Below are positions 7,556 to 17,062 of a DNA stretch of 64,000 nt, piece by piece. The notes under the pieces are model-generated. The model was not told the origin of the DNA. It saw only the letters and a program-made list of their open reading frames with translations, and searched no databases. This DNA is from Comamonas sp. 26. GTDB taxonomy: Bacteria > Pseudomonadota > Gammaproteobacteria > Burkholderiales > Burkholderiaceae_C. Numbering within the stretch: position 1 is the stretch's first letter; every line of letters begins with the position of its first letter. The stretch is from assembly GCF_002754475.1 (NCBI RefSeq), contig NZ_PEFL01000002.1:186001-250000 (forward strand). Reading direction: 5' to 3'. The position numbers and the translations under genes are program-made.

Positions 7556-9253
7556 ATGCCCCTGCCCCCCGCCCCCGGCCACCGCGCCGCAAAGCTCCCC
7601 GCAGAAGCCTTTTTGTCCAACCGCAAAACTGCCAAGCAGACTGCAGCACTTGACGAAGATCTGAATCCCTCCAGCGCGGCGACCAACGTCGCCAGCGCTG
7701 CGCCTTCGGCCAGCAAGCCCCGACGCAACACCAGCAAGGTCACAGCCGCAGCCACTCCTGCTGCAGTTCAGGTCAAAGCAACACCTGCACCCACAGCAAC
7801 TACAACACCCGCCAAGCCAGCACCCAAGTCCGTGCGCCGTGCCCGCAATAAGCGCACCGGCCCGACCACGCTGTTTGTGCTGGACACCAATGTTCTGCTG
7901 CACGACCCAAGCAGCCTGTTCCGCTTCGAAGAACACGATATCTTCCTGCCCATGGTGGTACTGGAAGAACTGGACAACCACAAAAAGGGCATGACCGAAG
8001 TAGCGCGCAATGGCCGTCAGGTCAGCCGCACTTTGGACTCTCTGGTTGCCTCCCAGCCCGACGATGGCCTGGAAAAAGGCCTGCCGTTGAACGCTACAGG
8101 CCAGCGCACTGCCACTGGCACGCTCTACTTCCAGACCAACCCTCTGGATACCACCCTGCCTGACAGCCTACCCCAGAGCAAGGCTGACAACCAGATTCTG
8201 GGCGTGGTCGCCGCTCTGCGTGAGCAGCACAAGGACCGCGAAGTAGTGCTGGTGTCCAAGGACATCAATATGCGCGTCAAGGCGCGCGCACTGGGTCTGG
8301 CTGCCGAGGATTACCAGAACGACAAGGTACTGGAGGACGGCGACCTGCTGTACTCCGGCGCTCTGGCCCTGCCCCACGACTTCTGGACCAAGGCTGGCAA
8401 GAACGTGGAGAGCTGGCAGGAAGGCGCCATCACCTATTACCGCGTCAGCGGTGCCATCGTGGACTCGCTGATGATCAATCAGTTCGTCTATTACGAGGCA
8501 CCTGGCGAGCCAAGCCTGTACATGCGCGTGACCGAAATCCGCGACAAAACAGCCGTCATGAAGACGCTGCGCGACTTTGGCAACCCCAAGAATGCTGTAT
8601 GGGGCGTATCCACGCGCAACCGCGAGCAGAATTTCGCCATGAACCTGCTGGTCAACCCCGAGGTGGACTTTGTCACCCTCACGGGCACCGCAGGCACCGG
8701 CAAGACCTTGCTGGCACTGGCCGCCGGTCTGGCTCAAGTGTTGGACGAGCGCCGCTATACAGAAATCATCATGACCCGCGCCACCGTGAGTGTGGGCGAG
8801 GATATCGGCTTCCTGCCCGGCACCGAAGAAGAGAAGATGGGTCCGTGGATGGGCGCTCTGGACGACAACCTGGAGTTTCTGGCCAAGGGCGATGGAGGCA
8901 ATGCTGGCGAATGGGGCCGCGCTGCGACGAATGAGCTGATCCGCAGCCGCATCAAAATCAAGAGCATGAACTTCATGCGTGGCCGCACCTTCCTGAACAA
9001 GTACGTCATCATCGATGAGGCCCAGAACCTGACCCCCAAGCAGATGAAAACCTTGATCACGCGTGCCGGCCCCGGCACCAAGATCATCTGCATGGGCAAT
9101 CTGGCCCAAATCGACACGCCGTACCTGACAGAAGGCAGCTCTGGCCTGACCTATGTGGTGGACCGCTTCAAGGGCTGGCCACACAGCGGTCACATCACAC
9201 TGGCACGAGGCGAGCGCTCGCGCCTGGCCGACTTCGCCAGCGAGGTTCTGTAA
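7556..9253 (+). CDS. PIN domain-PhoH ATPase fusion protein
   Basis: A 565-residue protein with three parts. Residues 1-100 are Ala/Pro/Lys/Thr-rich and disordered-looking. Residues about 104-235 are a PIN ribonuclease domain starting TLFVLDTNVLLHDP, with the acidic metal-binding residues of that fold. Residues about 320-565 are a PhoH ATPase with Walker A GTAGTGKTLLA (about 377-387) and Walker B YVIIDEAQNLTP (about 482-493). By family this is an RNA-processing enzyme in which an RNA helicase-like motor is joined to a nuclease. The ATG at 7556 is chosen over a TTG at 7532. The next gene starts directly after its stop codon, suggesting co-expression. Confidence 0.88.
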   Translation: MPLPPAPGHRAAKLPAEAFLSNRKTAKQTAALDEDLNPSSAATNVASAAPSASKPRRNTSKVTAAATPAAVQVKATPAPTATTTPAKPAPKSVRRARNKRTGPTTLFVLDTNVLLHDPSSLFRFEEHDIFLPMVVLEELDNHKKGMTEVARNGRQVSRTLDSLVASQPDDGLEKGLPLNATGQRTATGTLYFQTNPLDTTLPDSLPQSKADNQILGVVAALREQHKDREVVLVSKDINMRVKARALGLAAEDYQNDKVLEDGDLLYSGALALPHDFWTKAGKNVESWQEGAITYYRVSGAIVDSLMINQFVYYEAPGEPSLYMRVTEIRDKTAVMKTLRDFGNPKNAVWGVSTRNREQNFAMNLLVNPEVDFVTLTGTAGTGKTLLALAAGLAQVLDERRYTEIIMTRATVSVGEDIGFLPGTEEEKMGPWMGALDDNLEFLAKGDGGNAGEWGRAATNELIRSRIKIKSMNFMRGRTFLNKYVIIDEAQNLTPKQMKTLITRAGPGTKIICMGNLAQIDTPYLTEGSSGLTYVVDRFKGWPHSGHITLARGERSRLADFASEVL

Positions 9254-9658
9254 GTGGTGAGCTGGATTTCTGCGCTCAAGCTCGTGCCCTGGGGAGAGGT
9301 CATCAAGGCCACGCCTCAGGTCGTGAAGGCGGCGCAATCCCTACTCAAGAAAAAAGAGGCGCAAGCCGAAGCCTATGAGCACAGTGCCAGCGCGCAGCAA
9401 GAGGCGCAGCATCTGTCGCCACCCACCTCAGCGGGCGAGCAAGCCCTGCTGCTGATTCAGCAGCAGGAGTTGCGCATTGCCCAGCTGGAGCAATCCCAGC
9501 GCCAATCGCTGGAGATCATCGAAAAGCTGGCCCAGCAAAATGCACAGGTCGTCACCACCGTAGGTGCCCTGCGCACGGGCGCTCAGCGTCTGGCATGGGC
9601 CTGTGGCGTGCTGGGTCTGTGCGTGCTTGGACTGGGAATTTACCTGTTCAGCCACTGA
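9254..9658 (+). CDS. Tail-anchored coiled-coil protein, partner of the PhoH-like gene
   Basis: I do not recognise this 134-residue protein. It begins with a GTG that directly follows the TAA of the PhoH-like gene, so the two are very probably translated from one mRNA. Residues about 20-100 are rich in Glu, Gln, Ala and Leu and look like a coiled coil (QQQELRIAQLEQSQRQSLEI). Residues about 112-131 are a single hydrophobic segment (LAWACGVLGLCVLGLGIYLF) close to the C-terminus, so it is probably a tail-anchored inner-membrane protein with the bulk in the cytoplasm. A terminator follows at 9678. Confidence 0.72.
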   Translation: MVSWISALKLVPWGEVIKATPQVVKAAQSLLKKKEAQAEAYEHSASAQQEAQHLSPPTSAGEQALLLIQQQELRIAQLEQSQRQSLEIIEKLAQQNAQVVTTVGALRTGAQRLAWACGVLGLCVLGLGIYLFSH

Positions 9659-9677
9659 GATATCGCAGCCAAAAATA

Positions 9678-9710
9678 AAGCCCGCAGGCATCACGCTTGC
9701 GGGCTTTTCT
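9678..9710 (+). terminator. Terminator of the PhoH-like operon
   Basis: AAGCCCGCA (9678-9686) / TGCGGGCTT (9698-9706) followed by TTCT, 20 bases after the stop of the coiled-coil gene. Confidence 0.8.
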
Positions 9711-9718
9711 ATTGGGTG

Positions 9719-9813
9719 CTTTCAATTCAATAGCTTCTAGCGCTTGATATTCATAGAATTCAGATCAATTAAAGCCTGAAACCCTTATTTATCAGGCGCT
9801 AGCAGCTATTCTT
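9719..9813. repeat. AT-rich dispersed repeat, copy A3
   Basis: CAATAGCTTCTAGCGCTTGA at the left end and ATCAGGCGCTAGCAGCTATT at the right end are inverted copies of the same unit separated by about 50 AT-rich bases. This is the clearest two-armed copy in the window. It lies between a plus-strand terminator and the dnaB stop. Confidence 0.65.
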
Positions 9814-11247
9814 TTAATACTCATCACCGCCGCCATAACCCATGGCCAGATTCTCAAAGCGGGTCTGGTTCTTCTGGAAGAAGACCTTCACCGTTCCCGT
9901 AGGTCCATTACGCTGCTTGCCAATGATGATCTCGGCCACGTTCGGCTCTTTGCTTTCCTTGTTGTAGTAATCGTCGCGATAAATGAACATGATGATGTCG
10001 GCATCCTGCTCAATAGCGCCGGATTCACGCAAGTCAGACATCATCGGGCGCTTGTCGGTGCGCTGCTCCACCGATCGATTGAGCTGAGACAGCGCAATCA
10101 CCGGACATTGCAACTCCTTGGCCAGCATCTTCAAGCCGCGCGAGATTTCACCCAGCTCGGTCGCACGGTTATCCCCGCCGCTGCCGCCAGAGCCCGTCAT
10201 CAGCTGCAAGTAGTCGACCACAATCAAACCCAGCTTGCCGCATTGGCGCGCCAGACGGCGGGCGTTGGCACGCAACTCAGAAGGCGTCAGACCCGGTGTT
10301 TCATCAATGTGCAGGGACACAGTGCGCAGCTTCTCGATCGCTTCCGTCAGGCGTGGCCATTCATCGTCGCTGAGCTTGCCGGTACGCAGGTTGCCCTGAT
10401 TGACCCGGGCAATGGAGCCAACGATACGAACCGCCAGCTGGGCGGCCCCCATTTCCATGGAAAAGATGGCAACCGGCAGACCTTCATTGAGCGCCACATG
10501 CTCGGCAATATTCACGGCAAACGAGGTCTTTCCCATGGAAGGACGCGCCGCCAACACCACCATGTCACCAGCCTGCAGACCACTAGTCATGCGATCCAGA
10601 TCGACAAAACCGGTAGGCACGCCGGTCACGTCCATGGGGTTGTCAGCCATCTCCTGAACACGGTCCAGCAGATCAACCACCAGCGTATCGAGCGACTGAA
10701 AGCCCTGCTTGTTGCGAGCGCCCTCTTCGCCGATGGCCATGATCTTCTGCTCGGCCTCGTCGAGCACGCGCTCCACTGTCTTACCCAGCGGGTTGAAAGC
10801 GTTGGTCGCAATCTCATCGCTGGCCGTGACCAGTTTGCGCAGAATGGCCCGATCGCGCACGATTTCCGCATAGCGACGGATATTGCTGGCACTGGGTACA
10901 TATTGCGCCAGCTGGTTCAGATACATCAGGCCGCCAATTTCCTCGGCCTTGCCTATGCTCTGCAGTTGTTCATAAACCGTAATCACGTCAGCCGGCTTGC
11001 TGGCATTGACCAGCTTGCCAATCGCATCATAAATCAGCTTGTGCTCGTGTCGATAGAAGTCGCTCTCACTGAGCAAGTCCCCCACGCGCTCCCAGGCATT
11101 GTTATCCAGTAGCAAACCGCCAAGCACCGACGATTCCGACTCCATGGAGTGCGGCGGCACGCGCAGCTGCGCCACTTGCTGATCAGCAGGCGGGACAGGC
11201 GCGAATGCATCATCGTGCAGATCAAGCGGGGGCATTACAGACGACAT
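9814..11247 (-). CDS. dnaB: Replicative DNA helicase DnaB
   Basis: Hexameric 5'-3' helicase of the replication fork. The protein is 477 residues. The N-terminal primase-interacting domain begins at about residue 30 (VPPHSMESESSVLGG), and the RecA-like C-terminal domain has Walker A AARPSMGKTSF (about 233-243), GLIVVDYLQLM (Walker B) and SQLNRSVEQRTDKRP (motif with arginine finger region). I choose the ATG at 11247 (MSSVMPPLDLHDD); the frame stays open to 11349, but that part runs into the terminator of rplI and is unlikely to be translated. No intein is present. It follows the rpsF operon, an arrangement common in proteobacteria. Confidence 0.96.
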   Translation of the reverse strand: MSSVMPPLDLHDDAFAPVPPADQQVAQLRVPPHSMESESSVLGGLLLDNNAWERVGDLLSESDFYRHEHKLIYDAIGKLVNASKPADVITVYEQLQSIGKAEEIGGLMYLNQLAQYVPSASNIRRYAEIVRDRAILRKLVTASDEIATNAFNPLGKTVERVLDEAEQKIMAIGEEGARNKQGFQSLDTLVVDLLDRVQEMADNPMDVTGVPTGFVDLDRMTSGLQAGDMVVLAARPSMGKTSFAVNIAEHVALNEGLPVAIFSMEMGAAQLAVRIVGSIARVNQGNLRTGKLSDDEWPRLTEAIEKLRTVSLHIDETPGLTPSELRANARRLARQCGKLGLIVVDYLQLMTGSGGSGGDNRATELGEISRGLKMLAKELQCPVIALSQLNRSVEQRTDKRPMMSDLRESGAIEQDADIIMFIYRDDYYNKESKEPNVAEIIIGKQRNGPTGTVKVFFQKNQTRFENLAMGYGGGDEY

Positions 11248-11340
11248 GAGACTCCTTGGGTCAAGCCCTCCATCGTAGCCGGAGGCAGCAAAAGCGTCAG
11301 CGCGGATGGCTATAAAAACACTGTTCCATCCAGGATCACC

Positions 11341-11372
11341 AAAAAACAAAAAACCGCCCGAAGGCGGTTTCT
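11341..11372 (-). terminator. Terminator of the rpsF-priB-rpsR-rplI operon
   Basis: AAACCGCC / GGCGGTTT (11351-11370) with a CGAA loop; on the minus strand it is followed by TTTTTTGTTTTTT and lies 26 bases after the rplI stop. Confidence 0.85.
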
Positions 11373-11396
11373 TGCCAATTCAGACCGGAGTCTGGA

Positions 11397-11849
11397 TTAG
11401 GAGTGGTCGCCGTACACGGAGACAGACACTTCTGCAGACACGTCGGTGTGCAGAGCCACCACAACAGTGGCGTCGCCAACTGTCTTGATGGGGCCATTAG
11501 GCATGCGCACTTGCGACTTGTTCACTGCGAAACCGGCCTTGGTCAGTTCTTCAGCGATGTCGGCGTTAGTGATAGAGCCGAACAGACGACCGTCAACGCC
11601 GGCCTTCTGAGTGATCTTCACGGAAGAGCCGTTCAGCTTCTCGCTCAGTTCTTGAGCAGCAGCCAGCTTTGCAGCAGCAGCCTTTTCCAGCTCAGCGCGC
11701 TTGGCTTCGAATTCGGCCTTGGCAGCAGCTGTCGCACGACGAGCAGCGCCCGTAGGGATCAGGAAGTTGCGAGCGTAGCCATCCTTAACCTTGACGATAT
11801 CGCCCAGGTTGCCCAGATTAACAATCTTTTCGAGCAGAATAATTTGCAT
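11397..11849 (-). CDS. rplI: 50S ribosomal protein L9
   Basis: Large-subunit protein bL9, which binds 23S rRNA near the L1 stalk. The 150-residue length and the N-terminal domain [20 protein letters not shown] with [14 protein letters not shown] are diagnostic; the long central helix ([20 protein letters not shown]) and C-terminal globular domain are present. Last gene of the rpsF operon, ahead of a strong terminator. Confidence 0.97.
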   Translation of the reverse strand: MQIILLEKIVNLGNLGDIVKVKDGYARNFLIPTGAARRATAAAKAEFEAKRAELEKAAAAKLAAAQELSEKLNGSSVKITQKAGVDGRLFGSITNADIAEELTKAGFAVNKSQVRMPNGPIKTVGDATVVVALHTDVSAEVSVSVYGDHS

Positions 11850-11860
11850 TGTCGTACTCC

Positions 11861-12142
11861 TTAGATCTTGTGCTGGTCAGAGTAAGGCAACATAGCCAGG
11901 AAGCGAGCACGCTTGATGGCTGTGTTCAGCTGACGCTGGTAAATTGCGCGCGTGCCGGTCAGGCGTGCGGGAACAATCTTGCCGTTTTCAGCGATGAAGT
12001 CACGCAGGGTGTCCACATCCTTGTAATCGATTTCTTCGACGTTGGCGACGGTGAAGCGGCAGAAGCGCTTGCGCTTGAACAGCAGCGACTGGGTGTTGCG
12101 CTTAGGACGCTTGTCCTTGTTGAATTTCTTGAACGTGGCCAT
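11861..12142 (-). CDS. rpsR: 30S ribosomal protein S18
   Basis: Small-subunit protein bS18, which pairs with S6 on the platform. The 93-residue protein has the conserved core [19 protein letters not shown] and [20 protein letters not shown], with an N-terminal basic segment ([13 protein letters not shown]). It lies 11 bases upstream of rplI and 18 bases downstream of priB, in the standard operon. Confidence 0.97.
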   Translation of the reverse strand: MATFKKFNKDKRPKRNTQSLLFKRKRFCRFTVANVEEIDYKDVDTLRDFIAENGKIVPARLTGTRAIYQRQLNTAIKRARFLAMLPYSDQHKI

Positions 12143-12160
12143 TTCTGGACCTCTTGAAAA

Positions 12161-12451
12161 TTAGTTTTGTTGGATATCCTGAATGTGCAAAACCAGCATC
12201 TTGCTGTTGCGCGGCGTTGCCAGAAAACCTTGAAAGGTCCATTGACTACCGGGAGCTTGGCGGGCCAGCTTTTCAGCCAGGGCACCAAAGGCAACAGCTT
12301 TGACAGATGCAGTGACGTTGCGTGCGTTACCTAGCTCTTGCTGCTGCGAACTGTGTTCAATTCGCAAGTCCAGTGCAGGTAATCCGGCGGGCGTGTAGCG
12401 CAAAGCAGCTTGCTCTGCGAGGGCACCCGTCAACACAACGCGGTTTTCCAC
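12161..12451 (-). CDS. priB: Primosomal replication protein PriB
   Basis: Single-stranded-DNA-binding OB-fold protein that helps PriA restart stalled replication forks. The 96-residue sequence MENRVVLTGALAEQAALRYT, then LPALDLRIEHSS and ARNVTASVKAVAFG, fits the SSB-like PriB pattern. It starts with GTG at 12451; no ATG gives the conserved N-terminus. Its place between rpsF and rpsR is the classic location of priB in proteobacteria and supports the call. Confidence 0.93.
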   Translation of the reverse strand: MENRVVLTGALAEQAALRYTPAGLPALDLRIEHSSQQQELGNARNVTASVKAVAFGALAEKLARQAPGSQWTFQGFLATPRNSKMLVLHIQDIQQN

Positions 12452-12471
12452 TCCTTCAGTGTCTGATGCTA

Positions 12472-12834
12472 TTAAGCGTGCTCAGCCTGGTTGGCCTTGC
12501 GAGCTTCTTCGCGCTCAACGCTCTTCATCATGGCGGAAGCGGCTGTGTCAGCCTTCTTCTTTTGCACAGTCAGGTGGCGCAGCACAGCATCATTGAACTT
12601 GAAGGCGTGCTCCAGTTCAGCCATCACGGCTTGATCAGCTTCGATGTTCAAGCACAGGTAGTGGGCCTTAGCGAGCTTGTTGATCATGTAAGCCAGTTGA
12701 CGACGGCCCCAGTCTTCTTCGCGGTGCACCTTACCGCCACCAGCGGTAATCATGCCCTTGTAGCGCTCCAGCATTGCAGGAACTTGTTCGCTTTGATCCG
12801 GGTGGATCAACAAAATGATTTCGTAGTGACGCAT
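12472..12834 (-). CDS. rpsF: 30S ribosomal protein S6
   Basis: Small-subunit protein bS6. It begins [19 protein letters not shown], has [20 protein letters not shown] and the strand [12 protein letters not shown], all canonical. The start is the ATG at 12834; the frame is open further upstream but that part has no homology. The protein is 120 residues with a charged C-terminal tail. First gene of the operon. Confidence 0.97.
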   Translation of the reverse strand: MRHYEIILLIHPDQSEQVPAMLERYKGMITAGGGKVHREEDWGRRQLAYMINKLAKAHYLCLNIEADQAVMAELEHAFKFNDAVLRHLTVQKKKADTAASAMMKSVEREEARKANQAEHA

Positions 12835-13074
12835 AACCACTCCTTTTGGGTAAACGCCGCCCACTGCGTCTGTAGTGGTGCGGCAAGGCAAAACGTTAGA
12901 TTCTAGCCTAGTGCCTGAGTATCTGTACACTCTGGGGCGCATAAACCTTCAGATGGCTTGGGGCTATGCAGACAAAAGCCTTGCCAACACAATCACTTAG
13001 TCCCTGAAGCCCCGCCCGACATTGCTGACGCGCTGCAGCCATGGCGCTTGCTGACCAACTTTGGCAGAGCAGGT

Positions 13075-13102
13075 CTTGAAATAGATCGGCACGCGCGCAT
13101 CT
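13075..13102 (+). promoter_or_regulatory. Candidate sigma-32 (heat-shock) promoter of grpE
   Basis: CTTGAAA (13075-13081), a 13-base spacer and GCGCATCT (13095-13102) compare well with the consensus CTTGAAA and CCCCATNT; the -35 is perfect and the -10 matches at five positions. It lies 42 bases upstream of the grpE start, ahead of a chaperone operon, as expected for RpoH control. No CIRCE element was seen. Confidence 0.55.
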
Positions 13103-13143
13103 AGCCTGCAGATTGTCTTAAGTTTTGAGAAACCTTCACACCT

Positions 13144-13689
13144 ATGACCGAGAACAACAACCCTAATCCATTCAATGACGCCAGCCCCGAAGAGCTGGAA
13201 GCAGCCATGGCCGCCAATGCATCGGACGAGCTGGGTCGCCTGAAGGCTGAACTGGAAGAACTCAAAGCCAAGAGCAGTGATCTGGCAGACCAGTATCTGC
13301 GCGCCAAGGCGGAAGCCGAGAATGTGCGCCGCCGCGCCGAAGACGAAGTCTCCAAGGCCCGCAAGTTCGGCATCGAAAGCTTTGCCGAGAGCATGTTGCC
13401 CGTGATCGACAGCCTGGATGCCGCTCTGGCCATCCAGAACGCCACACCCGAGCAACTGCGCGAAGGCTCTGACGCCACGCTGCGCCAGCTGACTTCAGCC
13501 CTTGAGCGCAACAAGGTTCTGGCCATCAACCCCGCTGCTGGTGAGAAGTTTGACCCTCATTACCACCAGGCTATCAGCATGGTTCCTGCAGATCAGCCAT
13601 CGAACACGGTGGTCAGCGTGCTGCAAAAAGGCTATGTGATTGCAGACCGCGTGCTGCGTCCTGCCTTGGTGACTGTGGCCCAAGGCTGA
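13144..13689 (+). CDS. grpE: Nucleotide exchange factor GrpE
   Basis: Co-chaperone that releases ADP from DnaK. The 181-residue protein has a long N-terminal coiled coil ([20 protein letters not shown], about 32-60), the diagnostic [19 protein letters not shown] and, at the C-terminus, the beta domain with [14 protein letters not shown] and [20 protein letters not shown]. It precedes dnaK by 112 bases in the standard order grpE-dnaK-dnaJ. No hrcA is seen upstream. Confidence 0.96.
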   Translation: MTENNNPNPFNDASPEELEAAMAANASDELGRLKAELEELKAKSSDLADQYLRAKAEAENVRRRAEDEVSKARKFGIESFAESMLPVIDSLDAALAIQNATPEQLREGSDATLRQLTSALERNKVLAINPAAGEKFDPHYHQAISMVPADQPSNTVVSVLQKGYVIADRVLRPALVTVAQG

Positions 13690-13734
13690 TTCGGCACCCA
13701 AGACTGTCACGGCGAAATTTTGTGGTGCAGGACT

Positions 13735-13761
13735 CTTGAAGCCTGCCGCAGCGCCCACAAG
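13735..13761 (+). promoter_or_regulatory. Possible second heat-shock promoter ahead of dnaK
   Basis: CTTGAA (13735-13740), then after 12-13 bases CCCACAAG. The -35 is good, the -10 is only partial and the spacing is slightly short. It would allow dnaK to be transcribed independently of grpE. Confidence 0.3.
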
Positions 13762-13801
13762 TGATAAATCAAGCAAACATTAACAAATTACGGAGAAAAA
13801 C

Positions 13802-15736
13802 ATGGGAAAAATCATCGGTATTGACTTGGGCACCACCAACAGCTGCGTCGCGATCCTCGACGGGAACAACACCCGCGTGATCGAAAACAGCGAAGGTGCG
13901 CGCACAACGCCTTCCATCGTTGCTTACCAAGAAGACGGCGAAATTCTGGTGGGTGCCTCCGCCAAGCGCCAGGCCGTCACCAACCCCAAGAACACCATCT
14001 ACGCTGCCAAGCGCCTGATCGGTCGCAAGTTTGACGAAGCCGAAGTCCAAAAGGACATCGGCCTGATGCCCTTCCAGATCATCAAAGCTGACAACGGCGA
14101 CGCATGGGTCCAAGTGCGCGACCAGAAGCTGGCTCCTCCTCAAATCAGCGCCGAAGTGCTGCGCAAAATGAAGAAGACCGCCGAGGACTTCCTGGGCGAG
14201 CCCGTGACCGAGGCCGTGATTACCGTGCCTGCGTACTTCAATGACGCACAGCGCCAGGCCACCAAGGATGCTGGCCGCATCGCCGGTCTGGAAGTCAAGC
14301 GCATCATCAACGAACCGACTGCTGCTGCTCTGGCCTTCGGCCTGGACAAGCACGACAAGGCTGACCGCAAGGTTGCCGTGTATGACTTGGGTGGCGGTAC
14401 ATTCGACGTGTCCATCATCGAAATCGCTGATGTGGACGGCGAAAAGCAGTTCGAAGTGCTGTCGACCAACGGCGACACCTTCCTGGGCGGCGAAGACTTT
14501 GACCAGCGCATCATTGGCTACATCATCGACGAGTTCAAAAAGGACCAGGCCGTTGATCTGTCCAAGGACGTTCTGGCTCTGCAACGCCTGAAGGAAGCTG
14601 CTGAAAAGGCCAAGATCGAGCTGTCGAACTCCGCACAGACCGACATCAACCTGCCCTACATCACGGCTGATGCCACAGGCCCCAAGCATCTGAACATCAA
14701 GCTGACCCGCGCCAAGCTGGAATCGCTGGTGGAGGACCTGATCGAGCGCACCATCGCTCCTTGCCGCACGGCCATCAAGGATGCAGGCATCTCCGTGTCC
14801 GACATCGACGACATCATCCTGGTCGGCGGTATGAGCCGCATGCCCAAGGTGCAGGAAAAGGTCAAGGAATTCTTCGGCAAGGAACCCCGCAAGGACGTGA
14901 ACCCTGACGAAGCCGTGGCCGTGGGCGCTGCTGTGCAAGGTCAGGTGCTGGGTGGCGAGCGTTCCGACGTGCTGCTGCTGGACGTAACTCCTCTGTCTCT
15001 GGGTATCGAAACCCTGGGCGGTGTCATGACCAAGATGATCACCAAGAACACGACCATCCCGACGAAGTTCGCACAGACCTTCTCGACGGCCGAGGATAAC
15101 CAGCCTGCCGTGACCATCAAGGTGTTCCAGGGCGAGCGTGAGATTGCCAGCGCCAACAAGATGCTGGGCGAATTCAACCTGGAAGGCATTCCACCAGCAT
15201 CGCGTGGCACGCCCCAGATTGAAGTGACCTTCGACATCGACGCCAACGGGATCCTGAACGTGTCGGCCAAGGACAAGGCTTCCGGCAAGGAAAACAAGAT
15301 CACCATCAAGGCGAACTCGGGCCTGTCGGAAGAAGAAATCCAGAACATGGTCAAGGATGCGGAACTGAACGCAGCCGACGACAAGAAGAAGCTGGAACTG
15401 GTGACCGCCAAGAACCAGGGCGAAGCCGCTGTTCACAGCGTCAAGAAGAGCCTGACCGAGCATGGCGACAAGCTCGACGACGCTGAAAAGTCTGCCATTG
15501 AGGCCGCTTCCAAGGATCTGGAAGAAGCGCTGAAGGGCGAAGACAAGGACGCTATCGAAGCCAAGACCACGGCACTCATGGCTGCCGCTCAGAAGCTGGG
15601 CGAGAAGATGTACGCTGAAGCTCAGGCCGCTGCCGGCACTGAAACAGCGGGTGCATCGGCCAGCGCCAGCGCCTCGGCAGCAGCCGCTGACGACAATGTC
15701 GTCGACGCCGAAGTCAAGGAAGTCAAGAAGGACTAA
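13802..15736 (+). CDS. dnaK: Molecular chaperone DnaK (Hsp70)
   Basis: ATP-dependent chaperone. The 644-residue protein has the first phosphate loop [16 protein letters not shown] (residues 5-20), the second phosphate motif [13 protein letters not shown], the adenosine motif [17 protein letters not shown], the interdomain linker [15 protein letters not shown] and the acidic C-terminal tail ending [13 protein letters not shown] ribosome binding site lies eight bases before the ATG. It is followed, before dnaJ, by a long hairpin (15776-15809). Confidence 0.98.
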   Translation: MGKIIGIDLGTTNSCVAILDGNNTRVIENSEGARTTPSIVAYQEDGEILVGASAKRQAVTNPKNTIYAAKRLIGRKFDEAEVQKDIGLMPFQIIKADNGDAWVQVRDQKLAPPQISAEVLRKMKKTAEDFLGEPVTEAVITVPAYFNDAQRQATKDAGRIAGLEVKRIINEPTAAALAFGLDKHDKADRKVAVYDLGGGTFDVSIIEIADVDGEKQFEVLSTNGDTFLGGEDFDQRIIGYIIDEFKKDQAVDLSKDVLALQRLKEAAEKAKIELSNSAQTDINLPYITADATGPKHLNIKLTRAKLESLVEDLIERTIAPCRTAIKDAGISVSDIDDIILVGGMSRMPKVQEKVKEFFGKEPRKDVNPDEAVAVGAAVQGQVLGGERSDVLLLDVTPLSLGIETLGGVMTKMITKNTTIPTKFAQTFSTAEDNQPAVTIKVFQGEREIASANKMLGEFNLEGIPPASRGTPQIEVTFDIDANGILNVSAKDKASGKENKITIKANSGLSEEEIQNMVKDAELNAADDKKKLELVTAKNQGEAAVHSVKKSLTEHGDKLDDAEKSAIEAASKDLEEALKGEDKDAIEAKTTALMAAAQKLGEKMYAEAQAAAGTETAGASASASASAAAADDNVVDAEVKEVKKD

Positions 15737-15775
15737 GCGCAAGCAGGTCCTGGCCTCAGACCATTGACCGCTTGC

Positions 15776-15809
15776 CGCCGCGCTGGCTCTGAAAAGAGCT
15801 AGCGCGGCG
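15776..15809 (+). terminator. Long hairpin between dnaK and dnaJ (attenuator or partial terminator)
   Basis: A 15-bp stem (15776-15790 with 15795-15809; one G-T pair) closed by a GAAA tetraloop, followed by TTCTTGTTCT. The T run is imperfect, so it may only reduce transcription into dnaJ or protect the dnaK message. The dnaJ ATG is 29 bases further on. Confidence 0.55.
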
Positions 15810-15838
15810 TTCTTGTTCTATCCGACCGGAACCCCCAC

Positions 15839-16978
15839 ATGTCCAAACGTGACTACTACGAAGTTCTGTGCGTTGTCAAAAGCGCCACGGACGACGAAAT
15901 CAAAAAATCCTATCGCAAGCTGGCGATGAAGTTCCACCCTGACCGCAATCAGGGTGAAAAGGCCAAGGAAGCTGAAGAAAAGTTCAAGGAGGTCAAAGAG
16001 GCCTACGAAATGCTTTCCGACAGCCAAAAGCGCGCCGCCTATGACCAGTACGGTCACGCTGGCGTGGACCCCAACCGCGGCATGGGCAGCGGTGAAGGCT
16101 TTGGCGGCGGCTTTGCCGAAGCCTTTGGCGACATCTTTGGTGACATGTTCAACGGCGGCGGCGGTGGCCGTGGTGGTCGCGGTGGCCGTCAGGTCTATCG
16201 CGGCAACGACCTCAGCTATTCCATGGAAGTCACCCTGGAAGAAGCGGCCAAGGGCAAGGATGCCCAGATCCGCATCCCCAGCTGGGACAGCTGCGATACC
16301 TGCCACGGCAACGGCGCCAAGCCCGGCACCAGCACCAAGACCTGCACCACCTGTAACGGCATGGGCACGGTTCAGATGCGCCAGGGCTTCTTCAGCGTGC
16401 AGCAATCCTGCCCGCACTGCCGCGGCACGGGCAAGATCATCCCCGAGCCCTGCACATCCTGCGGCGGCCAAGGCAAGGTCAAGCGCCAGAAGACGCTGGA
16501 AGTCAAGATCCCTGCGGGTATCGACGACGGCATGCGCATTCGCTCGGCAGGCAACGGCGAGCCCGGCACGAATGGCGGCCCGGCAGGTGACCTGTATATC
16601 GAGATTCGCGTCAAAGACCACGACATCTTCGAGCGCGACGGTGACGACCTGCACTGCAATGTGCCCGTGAGCTTCATCACCGCTGCCCTGGGCGGCGAGA
16701 TTGAAGTGCCGACACTGCAAGGCAAGGCGGCCATCGACATTCCTGAAGGCACTCAGGCCGGCAAGCAGTTCCGTCTGCGCGGCAAGGGTATCAAGGGCAT
16801 TCGCTCCAGCTACCCCGGCGACCTGTACTGCCACATCGTGGTAGAAACACCCGTCAAGCTCACAGAGCACCAGCGCAAGTTGCTCAAGGAGCTGGACGAG
16901 TCCTTGAAAAAGGGCGGCTCCAAGCACTCGCCCAGCGGCGAAAGCTGGACAGATCGCCTGAAAAGCTTCTTCAGCTAA
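15839..16978 (+). CDS. dnaJ: Co-chaperone DnaJ (Hsp40)
   Basis: Activates the DnaK ATPase and delivers clients. The 379-residue protein has the J domain (1-70) with the invariant HPD (33-35, in KFHPDRNQ), a Gly/Phe-rich linker (about 76-115, with [11 protein letters not shown]), and four zinc-binding CXXCXGXG motifs ([32 protein letters not shown]). One oddity is EVLCVVKSA near the N-terminus: nearly all DnaJ proteins have Gly at the position of Cys11. A bidirectional terminator follows. Confidence 0.97.
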   Translation: MSKRDYYEVLCVVKSATDDEIKKSYRKLAMKFHPDRNQGEKAKEAEEKFKEVKEAYEMLSDSQKRAAYDQYGHAGVDPNRGMGSGEGFGGGFAEAFGDIFGDMFNGGGGGRGGRGGRQVYRGNDLSYSMEVTLEEAAKGKDAQIRIPSWDSCDTCHGNGAKPGTSTKTCTTCNGMGTVQMRQGFFSVQQSCPHCRGTGKIIPEPCTSCGGQGKVKRQKTLEVKIPAGIDDGMRIRSAGNGEPGTNGGPAGDLYIEIRVKDHDIFERDGDDLHCNVPVSFITAALGGEIEVPTLQGKAAIDIPEGTQAGKQFRLRGKGIKGIRSSYPGDLYCHIVVETPVKLTEHQRKLLKELDESLKKGGSKHSPSGESWTDRLKSFFS

Positions 16979-16991
16979 GCACTGAAGCCAC

Positions 16992-17027
16992 AAAAAAGCC
17001 CACCGGCCTTCGTCGGTGGGCTTTTTT
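16992..17027. terminator. Bidirectional terminator between dnaJ and the Sel1 gene
   Basis: AAAAAAGCCCACCG (16992-17005) / CGGTGGGCTTTTTT (17014-17027): a perfect 14-bp inverted repeat with A and T runs on its two ends, so it can stop dnaJ on the plus strand and the convergent Sel1-repeat gene on the minus strand. Confidence 0.9.
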
Positions 17028-17062
17028 CATGGCGCTTGAGAGCTGCGCCGCCTGAAAGCGCC

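Noticed and set aside
13023..13143. CIRCE operator in the grpE upstream region
   Set aside because: No inverted repeat TTAGCACTC/GAGTGCTAA is present, so HrcA control is not supported.
13769..15742. 657-codon open frame on the minus strand opposite dnaK
   Set aside because: It overlaps dnaK completely, has no ribosome binding site or family resemblance, and such long antisense frames are common in high-GC coding DNA.
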